Source of the DNA: Gallibacter sp963558965
GTDB taxonomy: Bacteria; Bacillota; Clostridia; Peptostreptococcales; Anaerovoracaceae
Assembly: GCA_963558965.1 (NCBI GenBank)
Contig: CAUWIT010000005.1
Span: 1 to 64,000 of the forward strand
Length of the DNA stretch: 64,000 nucleotides
Reading direction: 5' to 3'
Shown: positions 51,670 to 59,694 of the stretch, in pieces
Position numbering within the stretch: the stretch's first letter is position 1
How the letters are laid out: the number at the start of each line of letters is the position of its first letter
Notes under the pieces: model-generated
The model's database searches: none
What the model saw: only the letters and a program-made list of their open reading frames with translations
Told to the model about the DNA's origin: nothing
Program-made: the position numbers and the translations under genes

Positions 51670-52311
51670 TTATCTTTTTGACATATGATATGCAAGAGAG
51701 TGCAAGCTATCGCTCAAATGAACATTTTCAATTGAAACATGTCCAGGCACCTCAATATCAACCGGTGCAAAATTCCAGATACCTTTTACTCCGGCAAAAC
51801 ATAATTTATCTGCTACTTCCTGTGCATTTTCTTTAGAAGTACATATTATACCGATATCGATATTATGTTCCTCTACATAGTCAACCATGTTTTCATAGTC
51901 CATAACATTGATATCATTGATTTTAAGACCTATCAATCTAGGATTTACTTCAAAGATACCGTCAACTAAAAAGCCAGCTTTGTAATAATAAGTGTAATTA
52001 GCAATAGCCTGACCTAAGTTACCAGCACCTACAATAACCATTTTATAATTTCTATCCAGACCAAGGATACTACTTATTTCGCTGTAAAGATCGTTTACAT
52101 TGTAACCATATCCTTGCTGTCCGAAACCTCCAAAGTTGTTTAAATCTTGTCTAATTTGTGATGCAGTATAACCAATGAGCCTGCTTAGCTCATTGGATGA
52201 AATTTTTTCTACACCTTTTTTTTGAAGTTCCTTTAAATATCTTCTATATCTTGGAAGTCTTTTAATAACCGCATTTGAAATCCTTGTCGGTTCTTTGCTA
52301 GTATTAGCCAT
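51670..52311 (-). CDS. rex: Redox-sensing transcriptional repressor Rex
   Basis: NADH-responsive repressor of fermentation and electron-transfer genes. The 213-residue protein has an N-terminal winged helix (about 1-75: ISNAVIKRLPRYRRYLKEL, SSNELSRLIGYTASQIRQDLN, FGGFGQQGYGY) and a Rossmann domain with VGAGNLGQAI (about 94-103) for NAD(H). The start at 52311 is chosen because an in-frame ATG at 52332 overlaps the GAGGAG ribosome site. It is the last gene of the tsaB-rimI-tsaD-ABC-F-acpP-rex run and converges on ferredoxin. Confidence 0.96.
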   Translation of the reverse strand: MANTSKEPTRISNAVIKRLPRYRRYLKELQKKGVEKISSNELSRLIGYTASQIRQDLNNFGGFGQQGYGYNVNDLYSEISSILGLDRNYKMVIVGAGNLGQAIANYTYYYKAGFLVDGIFEVNPRLIGLKINDINVMDYENMVDYVEEHNIDIGIICTSKENAQEVADKLCFAGVKGIWNFAPVDIEVPGHVSIENVHLSDSLHSLAYHMSKR

Positions 52312-52315
52312 TTTG

Positions 52316-52543
52316 TTATTTATTCTCCTCAACGTAGTTTACAAGATCTGCAACTGTATGGAATTTTTCAGCTTCTTCATCTGGAATTTCAATATCATAC
52401 TCTTCTTCAATAGCCATAATAATTTCTACAGCATCTAGAGAATCTGCTTCTAGATCCTTCATTAGATTAGTATCCATTGTTACTGTGCTTTCGTCTACAT
52501 TTAACTGTTCTACTATAATTTCTTTAATTTTATCAAAAAACAT
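52316..52543 (-). CDS. acpP: Acyl carrier protein
   Basis: A 75-residue acidic carrier for fatty acid synthesis. The 4'-phosphopantetheine attachment serine is S35 in EADSLDAVEIIMAIEEEY. The fold is four short helices. It is not next to fab genes, lying instead between an ABC-F gene and rex. A second ACP may exist elsewhere in the genome, so whether this is the housekeeping copy is uncertain. The gap to rex is only 4 bp. Confidence 0.95.
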   Translation of the reverse strand: MFFDKIKEIIVEQLNVDESTVTMDTNLMKDLEADSLDAVEIIMAIEEEYDIEIPDEEAEKFHTVADLVNYVEENK

Positions 52544-52583
52544 ATTTTTCTCCTCCTATTTTATTATCATAAAGAATTATAAT

Positions 52584-54545
52584 TTACACTTCATCGTATT
52601 GCAACCACTTTTCGTATTTTTTTTGTAGCTCTTCTTTAAGTTCATTTAGCTCATTGCTTAAAGAAACCAGCTTTTGGTGGTCACAAATAACCTCATCCTT
52701 GCACATATCTTCTTCAAGTTGTGCACTCTTTTGTTCCATTTCTTCTATTTCCTCTTCAAGCTTTTTCTTTTCTCTTTCAAGTCTTCTGCGCTTTGTTTCT
52801 GCTTCTTTTTTTAGCCTGCGCTCTTCGCTAGATGAAATGGTTTTATTTTCTTTTTGAGCTTCTTTGCGTATTTTCGCACTTTCGCCCATTTCCTCTAAAT
52901 ATTTTTTACCTGAAAATATCTCAGCTCTTTTTTCTTGATAGTAATCGTACTTACCTAAGTAAACATTTATACCCTTTTGAGTTAGTTCCATAATCCTATC
53001 TGGCACTTTTGATAAGAAATATCTATCGTGACTGACTATTACCGCAGTACCTGGAAATTCCATCAAAGCGTCTTCAAATACTTCTTTTGACTCAATATCC
53101 AAATGGTTTGTAGGTTCGTCTAATACTAGTACATTTGCCCCTGACATCATCAGTTTTAAAAGAGCTAATCTAGCTTTCTCTCCACCGCTTAAAGCTCTAA
53201 CAGGTAAAAATACCATCTCGTCTTTAAACATAAATCTGCCAAGTACACCTCTTATTTCAGACTCTGTGTAAAGCCTGTAAGACTGATGAACTTCTTCCAT
53301 AACTGTCAAATCTTCATTTAGCATGCTTTGAGTCTGATCGTAATATGCGATTTCAACATTTGTACCTAGTTTTAGATAACCTTCGTTTGGCTCTAGTTCA
53401 TTCATCAATATTTTTAAAAGAGTTGTTTTTCCAACTCCATTTGGACCTAAGATACAGATTTTTTCTCCTCTCTTAATATCCATATTTACATTTGAAAATA
53501 ACTCTGTCTTATTTGCTCCATAACCGAAACTTTTTCCCAGATTTTCAGCGTAAATAACATCTTTGCCGCTTTTAAAGTTTTCTTTGAAATGAATCTTCAT
53601 ACGACCTTTTTCAGACTCTGGACGCTCCAAAACTTCCATTCTTTGAAGCTGTTTTTCCCTAGATTGAGCACGCTTCGCCAACTTTTCAGTGCCTCGCTGC
53701 TTAAATCTACGTATCATTTCCTCTTGTCTTGCTATTTCTTTTTGCTGTGAATTATATCTGCGCAGTTCATCTTCCCTTTTAAACTTTTTCTTCTCCGCAT
53801 AAGCCGAATAATTTCCTTCGTATACATCAAGTCTATGATGATCCACTTCGAAAATACGGTTAACCGTCTGATCTAGGAAATATCTATCGTGGGAAACAAT
53901 TACAAGTGTACCACTGTAACTTTTTAAGTATTGTTCCAGCCATTTCAATGTTCCTATATCTAGATGGTTAGTCGGTTCGTCTAAAAATAGTAAGTTTGGT
54001 TTTTTTAACAGTAGACAAGCAAGTGAAAGTCTTGTTCTTTCTCCTCCACTTAGCATATCTATTTTTTTGTTGTAGTATTCTTCTGTAAAAGCCATACTGT
54101 TAAGAATGCCCTTTATCTCGCTTTTGTAGCTGTATCCACCTTTAGTCCTGTACTCTTCTTGAAGTCTATCATAAGATGCTAATAGTTGCTCCATTTTAGA
54201 ATCTTCGTGGTCAGTTGAAGCTATTTCTTCGGACATTTTAAGCATCTTTGTTTCCATTTCTTCTAAAAAAGCAAATATATTATTTACTTCTTCTATTACA
54301 GTTTTATCCGAATGAAAATTATCTACCTGTCTTAAATATCCAATAGTTGTATCGTTTGAAACGAAAAAATCTCCACTGTCATAACTCATCTCTCCAGTAA
54401 GGATTTTCAAAAGAGTTGATTTACCAGCGCCGTTAGGACCTACTACACCAACTCTATCCCCTTCGTTTATATGAAACGAAACATTTTCCAATATGACATC
54501 TACGCCATAGCTTTTACATATATCTTTTGCACTTAATATTATCAT
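52584..54545 (-). CDS. ABC-F family ATPase (EttA/Uup/YdiF-like)
   Basis: A soluble 653-residue protein with two ABC domains and no membrane helices, of the kind that acts on ribosomes. Domain 1 has GPNGAGKST and LSGGERTRLSLA with FLDEPTNHLD. Domain 2 has GPNGVGKTT and LSGGEKARLALL with VLDEPTNHLD. A linker rich in basic and glutamate residues (about 240-300) and a C-terminal coiled coil (about 555-650) complete the layout, closest to YdiF/Uup subfamilies. A resistance role is possible for some ABC-F proteins but is not indicated here. Its start overlaps the tsaD stop by 4 bp. Confidence 0.93.
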   Translation of the reverse strand: MIILSAKDICKSYGVDVILENVSFHINEGDRVGVVGPNGAGKSTLLKILTGEMSYDSGDFFVSNDTTIGYLRQVDNFHSDKTVIEEVNNIFAFLEEMETKMLKMSEEIASTDHEDSKMEQLLASYDRLQEEYRTKGGYSYKSEIKGILNSMAFTEEYYNKKIDMLSGGERTRLSLACLLLKKPNLLFLDEPTNHLDIGTLKWLEQYLKSYSGTLVIVSHDRYFLDQTVNRIFEVDHHRLDVYEGNYSAYAEKKKFKREDELRRYNSQQKEIARQEEMIRRFKQRGTEKLAKRAQSREKQLQRMEVLERPESEKGRMKIHFKENFKSGKDVIYAENLGKSFGYGANKTELFSNVNMDIKRGEKICILGPNGVGKTTLLKILMNELEPNEGYLKLGTNVEIAYYDQTQSMLNEDLTVMEEVHQSYRLYTESEIRGVLGRFMFKDEMVFLPVRALSGGEKARLALLKLMMSGANVLVLDEPTNHLDIESKEVFEDALMEFPGTAVIVSHDRYFLSKVPDRIMELTQKGINVYLGKYDYYQEKRAEIFSGKKYLEEMGESAKIRKEAQKENKTISSSEERRLKKEAETKRRRLEREKKKLEEEIEEMEQKSAQLEEDMCKDEVICDHQKLVSLSNELNELKEELQKKYEKWLQYDEV

Positions 54546-55558
54546 AATGGTAAATTAGCTTGAGCATCTAAATTTAAATCATCTATCTCTCCAGCCATGT
54601 ACTTATAATATGCTGCGCAACCTATCATAGCTGCATTGTCAGTACATAAAATAGGAGATGGATAATATAGCTCTATTCCTTTCTCTTTACATTTTTCATC
54701 TAACATTTGACGCAGTTTGCTATTTGCCGCTACGCCACCTGCAAGAACAAGTTTGTCCTTGCCCATATCACAAGCTGCTGATACTGCTTTTGCAACTATA
54801 ACATCTAAAACAGCTTGCTGGAAACTTGCAGCAATGTCTGGTACATTTATTTCACGTCCTGCCTGTTTTTCATTGTTAATATAGTTTAACACTCCTGTTT
54901 TAATACCGCTAAAGCTAAAATCCAAGCTGTCTTTTTCTAAAAATACACGCTTAAAAGCAACTGCTTCTGGATTTCCTTCTTTTGCGATTTTATCTATTAA
55001 AGGTCCACCTGGATATCCTAGACCTAAAACTCTTGCAACCTTGTCGTAAGCTTCTCCCGCAGCATCATCACGAGTGCCACCTAAAACTCTACATGAGTTG
55101 TAATCATCAACCTCTACAATATTTGTATGTCCACCTGAAATTACCAAAGCCATAAACGGTGGTTCAAGTTCTTTGTGCTCAATAAAATTAGCACTTATAT
55201 GGCCTTGAATATGATGAACTCCTACAAGGGGTTTTCCAAGGGCCAATGAAAAAGCTTTAGCTGTAGCAAGACCAATTAAAAGGGCTCCAACAAGCCCTGG
55301 TCCATATGTAACCCCTATAAAATCGATTTCATCTAGTGTGCAATCAGCCTCTTTTAGAGCCTGACTAACCACATTATTTATATTATTTAAATGATGTCTT
55401 GATGCTATTTCTGGTACTACTCCACCAAAAGCTTTGTGGACATCAATCTGAGAAGCTATAACATTTGAAAGCACTTCTCTACCGTTTAGAACTAAAGCTA
55501 CAGAAGTCTCATCGCAACTTGACTCTATAGCTAAGCATAAAATTTTGCCGTCCTTCAT
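54542..55558 (-). CDS. tsaD: tRNA t6A37 threonylcarbamoyltransferase TsaD
   Basis: Catalytic subunit that transfers threonylcarbamoyl to A37 of ANN-decoding tRNAs, working with TsaB and TsaE. The 338-residue protein shows AIESSCDETSVALV at the N-terminus, the metal-binding HxxxH in GVHHIQGHISAN, ALVISGGHTNIVEV, and a C-terminal VLAGGVAANSKLRQML with DNAAMIG. The ATG at 55558 is chosen because GGAGG lies 8 nt upstream; an earlier in-frame codon at 55573 overlaps rimI. Confidence 0.97.
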   Translation of the reverse strand: MKDGKILCLAIESSCDETSVALVLNGREVLSNVIASQIDVHKAFGGVVPEIASRHHLNNINNVVSQALKEADCTLDEIDFIGVTYGPGLVGALLIGLATAKAFSLALGKPLVGVHHIQGHISANFIEHKELEPPFMALVISGGHTNIVEVDDYNSCRVLGGTRDDAAGEAYDKVARVLGLGYPGGPLIDKIAKEGNPEAVAFKRVFLEKDSLDFSFSGIKTGVLNYINNEKQAGREINVPDIAASFQQAVLDVIVAKAVSAACDMGKDKLVLAGGVAANSKLRQMLDEKCKEKGIELYYPSPILCTDNAAMIGCAAYYKYMAGEIDDLNLDAQANLPL

Positions 55559-55559
55559 C

Positions 55560-56006
55560 TTATTCCTCCACACGCCACATAATTATGGCATCTTCATTGT
55601 CATTATAGTATCTGGGACGTACGCCCATTTCTTTAAAATTAAATTTTTCATATAACTTTTGCGCCGGTGTATTTGATGCTCTAACCTCAAGAGTAAAACT
55701 GTTTATACCATTTTTCTCTGAGTGATCTATTAAAGAATTTATTAAAGTTTCACCGATATGTCTCCTCCTGTAGTCTGGATCTACTGCAACATTGGTTATA
55801 TGAGCTTCGTCTACTATATACCATACGCCTACATATCCAACTACTTTTCCATCTAACTCTCCCACAATATACATGGCGAAATCATTTTTTTCAATTTCAT
55901 CTCTTATAGATTGTGGAGTCCATGGATCTTTGAAACATTTAGTTTCTAAAAGGGCAATTTCATCTACATCTTTTAGCTCGCCTTTTCTAACAGTTATATA
56001 ACTCAT
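55560..56006 (-). CDS. rimI: Ribosomal protein S18-alanine N-acetyltransferase, RimI-like
   Basis: A 148-residue GNAT acetyltransferase. The acetyl-CoA motif A is seen in ITNVAVDPDYRRRHIGETLINSLI (about 71-94), with LEVRASNTPAQKLYEKFNF further on. It lies between tsaB (4-bp overlap) and tsaD, the standard position of rimI in the t6A cluster. The S18 substrate is assigned from the family and context. Confidence 0.93.
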   Translation of the reverse strand: MSYITVRKGELKDVDEIALLETKCFKDPWTPQSIRDEIEKNDFAMYIVGELDGKVVGYVGVWYIVDEAHITNVAVDPDYRRRHIGETLINSLIDHSEKNGINSFTLEVRASNTPAQKLYEKFNFKEMGVRPRYYNDNEDAIIMWRVEE

Positions 56007-56722
56007 TTTTCACTTGCTAGGCGTTCTTCCAATTTTCTTTGCGCCTCTGCCTTTCTCATATAATCTGGTTCGAAGTCGTTGTAGCCAACAGTTTCACCAT
56101 TGTTGTATTTTTCCAAAGCGATTTTAGCTACTGACTCTGCATATTGATATACTTCTTTTACTTCTGCTTTTAGTCCATTTGCCTCTGCATACTGTAAAAT
56201 ATCTTGTCCATACGATTTTATACCGTCTCCTACAAACAGAATATTATCAACTCCAGTTTCTTTTGCCTTAGTGCCTACTGCATCTAAAAAGTCTTCAAGA
56301 GCATAAGGAGCTGCGCAAACCACTTCTGTCATTCCTACACAAGCGTTAGCATAAACTTGTTTTCTCCTAGCATCTAAAACTCCACAAACCATAGTGTTTT
56401 CTTCGATTTCAATTTGCCCTTGGGCGAAAGCGTAAAGAGTCGGCACAGGGATGCAAGGTATATTTTTGATTTGACTTATAGCCCTGGCTGTTGAAACTCC
56501 AATACGTATGCCTGTAAATGAACCTGGGCCTTGAGATGCAGCAACTGCGTCGATCTGGTCCATAGTTATATTGTTTTCCTTTAAAAGATGGTCGATCATA
56601 GGTGTTAAAACTTTTAGATGATTAAGTCTATCCTCTGATCTAGCAGAAACTATCTTTTTGTCTTTATTTATAAGTGCCGCACTGCAGTGTGGGCCTGTTG
56701 TTTCTATTGCTAAAATATACAT
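56003..56722 (-). CDS. tsaB: tRNA t6A modification protein TsaB
   Basis: Non-catalytic partner of TsaD in t6A synthesis, with a degenerate ASKHA fold. The 239-residue protein shows LAIETTGPHCSAAL at the N-terminus, HLKVLTPMIDHLL, and AASQGPGSFTGIRIGVSTARAI (about 65-86), the TsaB signature. The last part (DFEPDYMRKAEAQ) is family-typical. It starts the minus-strand run of rimI and tsaD. tsaE, usually just upstream, is separated by a plus-strand transporter gene. Confidence 0.95.
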   Translation of the reverse strand: MYILAIETTGPHCSAALINKDKKIVSARSEDRLNHLKVLTPMIDHLLKENNITMDQIDAVAASQGPGSFTGIRIGVSTARAISQIKNIPCIPVPTLYAFAQGQIEIEENTMVCGVLDARRKQVYANACVGMTEVVCAAPYALEDFLDAVGTKAKETGVDNILFVGDGIKSYGQDILQYAEANGLKAEVKEVYQYAESVAKIALEKYNNGETVGYNDFEPDYMRKAEAQRKLEERLASEK

Positions 56723-57003
56723 CGGTTTCCTTCTTTCGTCTATCTATATAATATGTAGAAATTTACTCACTTAGATTATTTTAACACAAATTATGACTTT
56801 GAGCGATAATCAATTGTTAAGATTGTGAAAAGAAATGACATTTTATGTTAAGTTTATGTTAATTTTTGTAAACATTACTTGTTTTTTCTATCTAAAGGTT
56901 TAAAATCTACTAGTCAAAAATTTTAGGTTATTTTATAAGATTTTTTATAAGATTTAAAATTTAATTTAAAGGTTTAATGTCAAATAAGGAAAGGAGAATT
57001 GCT

Positions 57004-58272
57004 TTGGAACAAACAATTGCAATAATCGTTTTTCTTGCTGTTATTTTACTAATCGTGTTTGAGAAATTACACGAGGCTGCAGCCGCTGTTGCCGGTGCTG
57101 CTGTACTGTTGCTTACACACGTGTTAGATGTAGAAAGCGCAGCAAGCTATGTCGACTATAACACAATCGGTGTTTTAGTTGGTATGATGCTATTTGTAGC
57201 AGTTATTAAAAATTCTGGTCTTTTCGAATATATTTCGATTAAGGCTGCAAAGTTTGCTAAGGGAGACCCATGGAAAATAATGATGATGTTTATCTTAGTA
57301 ACTGCTGTTTTATCAGGATTTTTAGACAACGTTACTACTGTACTTTTGGTAGGTCCTATGAGTATTTCTATATCTAAGATTTTGGGACTTAACCCTGTGC
57401 CATTTTTGCTTACACAGATTATGGCTTCAAATATAGGTGGTACAGCTACTTTGATCGGTGACCCTCCAAATATTATGATTGGTAGCGCTGCTGGTCTTAC
57501 ATTTTTAGATTTTATATTAAATGCGACTCCGGTTATCATCATTATTATGATAGTATTTATATTTATGATGAAACTTGTATACGGTAGACATATGGAAGTT
57601 GAACAATCAGCTATTGACCAAGTTATGTTACTTGATGAAAACAAGGCTATTGAAGATCCTGCTCTACTTAAAAAGAGTATTGTAATGATAGTTTTAGTTG
57701 TTTTAGGATTTATTTGTCATTCATCACTTGGCATCGAGTCAAGCGTTATCGCTATTACTGCCGCAGCTGTTATGCTGATTATAGGCAAGCAAAATGTTGA
57801 AGAAATAATAGGTGATATCGAATGGACAACTATTGTATTTTTCACAGCTTTGTTTATAGTTGTTGGCGGTCTTGTAGAAACAGGTGTTATCGATAAACTT
57901 GCAAATGTAATTATCAACTTAACTGCAGATAAACCTATTGTAACTATGTTGATTTTACTTTGGGCATCTGCTCTTTTATCAACTATTTTAAACAATATAC
58001 CTTTTGTTGCTGCACTTATCCCACTTATTATCGCTATGGGTAACAGCGGCATCGACGTATTCCCTCTATGGTGGGCTATTTCACTTGGTGCTTGTCTTGG
58101 CGGGAATGGCACTCTTATCGGTGCATCAGCTAATATCGTGTTGTCAAATATCAGCTCAAAGCACGGGTATCCTATTACATTTAGTAGATTCCTAAAGATA
58201 GGTTTCCCAACTATGATTATGTCAACACTGATTTCAACAGTTTACCTAGTTGTTAGATACGGCATTTTCTAA
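57004..58272 (+). CDS. ArsB/NhaD-type (ion transporter superfamily) permease, copy 1
   Basis: A 422-residue membrane protein with about 10-12 helices from the ArsB/NhaD/SLC13-like ion transporter superfamily. Key segments are LDNVTTVLLVGPM, NIGGTATLIGDPPNIMIG (about 148-165) and, in the second inverted half, GACLGGNGTLIGASANIV. It could exchange sodium and protons or move anions; the substrate is not readable. The TTG at 57004 is taken as start because AAGGAG lies 7 nt upstream and it gives exactly the length of its paralogue at 61883-63151. An ATG at 56977 would add nine residues. It sits between tsaB and tsaE on the opposite strand. Confidence 0.87.
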   Translation: MEQTIAIIVFLAVILLIVFEKLHEAAAAVAGAAVLLLTHVLDVESAASYVDYNTIGVLVGMMLFVAVIKNSGLFEYISIKAAKFAKGDPWKIMMMFILVTAVLSGFLDNVTTVLLVGPMSISISKILGLNPVPFLLTQIMASNIGGTATLIGDPPNIMIGSAAGLTFLDFILNATPVIIIIMIVFIFMMKLVYGRHMEVEQSAIDQVMLLDENKAIEDPALLKKSIVMIVLVVLGFICHSSLGIESSVIAITAAAVMLIIGKQNVEEIIGDIEWTTIVFFTALFIVVGGLVETGVIDKLANVIINLTADKPIVTMLILLWASALLSTILNNIPFVAALIPLIIAMGNSGIDVFPLWWAISLGACLGGNGTLIGASANIVLSNISSKHGYPITFSRFLKIGFPTMIMSTLISTVYLVVRYGIF

Positions 58273-58286
58273 TTCAATTCATATAT

Positions 58287-58330
58287 AAAAAAACGATATG
58301 CTATTTTGTTTTAAGCATATCGTTTTTTAT
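58287..58330. terminator. Bidirectional terminator between the transporter and tsaE
   Basis: AAACGATATGCT (58291-58302) pairs with AGCATATCGTTT (58314-58325), with A-rich and T-rich flanks on either side. It serves converging genes. Confidence 0.9.
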
Positions 58331-58335
58331 TTAGA

Positions 58336-58761
58336 TTAGATTTCAAAATTACAGCGATAAATTCTCTCTCCTTCGTTTTCTGTATAAGATATAAAAATTA
58401 TCTTTGCATCTTCAGGTATGATTTCCTCAATCATATCTGCCCACTCTACTACAGATACACCATCTCCAAAGAAGTATTCTTCATATCCAAGTTCGTACAT
58501 TTCTTCAATATCTCCAATTCGATAGACATCAAAATGGTACAATGGCAAACTTCCTTGGTGATACTCTTGTACTATAGTAAAAGTTGGACTTGTTATCATC
58601 TCATCTATACCAAGTCCCTTAGCAATATATTTTGTTAAAGTTGTTTTACCTGTGCCTAAGTCTCCTGCTAAAGCAATTACATCACCTGGCTTCAGGATTT
58701 TAGCCAAGTTCTCACCGAATTTTTCGGTATCCTTTTCATTTCTAATTAATAATTCTCTCAT
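58336..58761 (-). CDS. tsaE: tRNA t6A ATPase TsaE
   Basis: ATPase subunit of the t6A complex. The 141-residue protein has the P-loop ALAGDLGTGKTTLTKYIAKGLG (Walker A GDLGTGKT, about 34-41). The TSPTFTIVQEY segment, LYHFDVYRI and the acidic GVSVVEWAD also occur. All are TsaE hallmarks. It is separated from tsaB by the plus-strand ArsB/NhaD gene, so its transcription is independent. Confidence 0.95.
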   Translation of the reverse strand: MRELLIRNEKDTEKFGENLAKILKPGDVIALAGDLGTGKTTLTKYIAKGLGIDEMITSPTFTIVQEYHQGSLPLYHFDVYRIGDIEEMYELGYEEYFFGDGVSVVEWADMIEEIIPEDAKIIFISYTENEGERIYRCNFEI

Positions 58762-58778
58762 GTGGTTATTTTAACACA

Positions 58779-58820
58779 AAAAAATAAAATGAGCGACAGT
58801 TTTTTACTATCGCCCATTTT
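58779..58820 (-). terminator. Terminator of ribU
   Basis: The imperfect stem AAAATGAGCGACAGT (58786-58800) with ACTATCGCCCATTTT (58806-58820) is followed on the minus strand by ATTTTTTTG. Confidence 0.82.
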
Positions 58821-58833
58821 GTTGACCGTAAAA

Positions 58834-59370
58834 TTATTTATGTAAAAATTTTGATACTCTCTTATATAGGAAAAATGTAATAATACCATTCACACTAGCT
58901 TTAATTAGATTAAAAGCGATAATAAATGGAAGAACTGCTGTTATACCTGCTCTTGGAACTCCCATGAAAAATGGTGTAATTATGTAGTTTGCACCAATCA
59001 TAACTACTGCCATAGCAACTGTTCCAGCTGCAAGAGCTATAATGGCATTTTTCTTAGATTTGCCATGTTTATAAATAAGTCCTGCTACTAATACATAAGT
59101 ACCTGTTGCAATGATGTGCATCAAGATACCGTATAGTCCACTTTGAGCACTTACAGTAAAACCCTGTATCAATGATGTAACCACTGTAATTAACAGTCCT
59201 GCAATTGGTCCATAAGCAAATGTTCCCATTAGAATTGGAATATCAGCTGGGTCATACTCCATAAATGCAATTGGTGGAAAAATTGGAAAATGTATAGTTA
59301 CAAGTATTAGTGATATTGCAACTAACATACCCATCTTTGCTAACTTAACTGTGTTTTTTTGCTGATTCAT
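58834..59370 (-). CDS. ribU: Riboflavin ECF transporter substrate-binding protein RibU
   Basis: S component of an energy-coupling-factor importer that captures riboflavin; it needs shared EcfAA'T, which are elsewhere. The 178-residue protein has about six helices. The ECF S-component motif with an alanine-rich start (KMGMLVAISLILV) is present, and FMEYDPADIPILMGTFAYGP is the RibU signature. The leader carries a canonical FMN riboswitch, which confirms the flavin role. A strong promoter lies upstream of it. Confidence 0.95.
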   Translation of the reverse strand: MNQQKNTVKLAKMGMLVAISLILVTIHFPIFPPIAFMEYDPADIPILMGTFAYGPIAGLLITVVTSLIQGFTVSAQSGLYGILMHIIATGTYVLVAGLIYKHGKSKKNAIIALAAGTVAMAVVMIGANYIITPFFMGVPRAGITAVLPFIIAFNLIKASVNGIITFFLYKRVSKFLHK

Positions 59371-59430
59371 TTTAAATCTCCTTCCAGATAATTAGTATTA
59401 ACTTAAAATCTGTTCCTTGGTAATTCAAAT

Positions 59431-59459
59431 AAAAAAGCCTCGATTATAAAAATCGAGGC
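59431..59459 (-). terminator. FMN riboswitch expression-platform terminator
   Basis: GCCTCGATT (59437-59445) pairs perfectly with AATCGAGGC (59451-59459) and six T residues follow on the minus strand. It stops ribU transcription when FMN is bound. Confidence 0.9.
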
Positions 59460-59511
59460 ATTTGAAAACACTAAAATAAAATAAACATAACAATAAAATA
59501 TAATGTTCTCT

Positions 59512-59632
59512 TGTTTCTTTCATCCGGACTATACCGTCGGTACTGGATTTTAACCAGTTCAACCAATTGGCTCGTGGACTTGTCGCCTAAGCGCTTCACC
59601 ACCGGTGAGGAATTTCACCTCGCCCCGAAACA
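59512..59632 (-). promoter_or_regulatory. FMN riboswitch (RFN element), canonical
   Basis: The minus strand contains TTTCGGGGCGAGGTGAAATT, CTCACCGG, ACCGACGGTATAGTCCGGAT and GAAAGAAACA. P1 pairs TGTTTC with GAAACA. All invariant blocks of the RFN consensus are present. It regulates ribU in response to FMN and serves here as the internal reference for the divergent copy at 37702-37807. Confidence 0.97.
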
Positions 59633-59650
59633 GATTTTCTTTACTCCATC

Positions 59651-59679
59651 AGTATAACACTTTAGAAATTGTCAGTCAA
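59651..59679 (-). promoter_or_regulatory. Predicted ribU promoter
   Basis: On the minus strand TTGACT (59674-59679) and TATACT (59651-59656) are 17 bp apart, with a TG in the extended -10 position. It is just upstream of the FMN riboswitch. Confidence 0.82.
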
Positions 59680-59694
59680 CGTTAAATTTTTAAC

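Noticed and set aside
52312..52332. Upstream start for rex at 52332
   Set aside because: Its first codons overlap the GAGGAG ribosome site and the acpP stop; the ATG at 52311 gives normal Rex length.
56977..57003. ATG start at 56977 for the first ArsB/NhaD gene
   Set aside because: The AAGGAG site lies inside this extension, and the TTG at 57004 gives exact colinearity and equal length with the paralogue.
57156..57644. 162-codon minus-strand frame opposite the first ArsB/NhaD gene
   Set aside because: It is an isoleucine-rich shadow of the transporter codons. The equivalent frame recurs in the paralogue at 61999-62424 only because the sense genes are similar.
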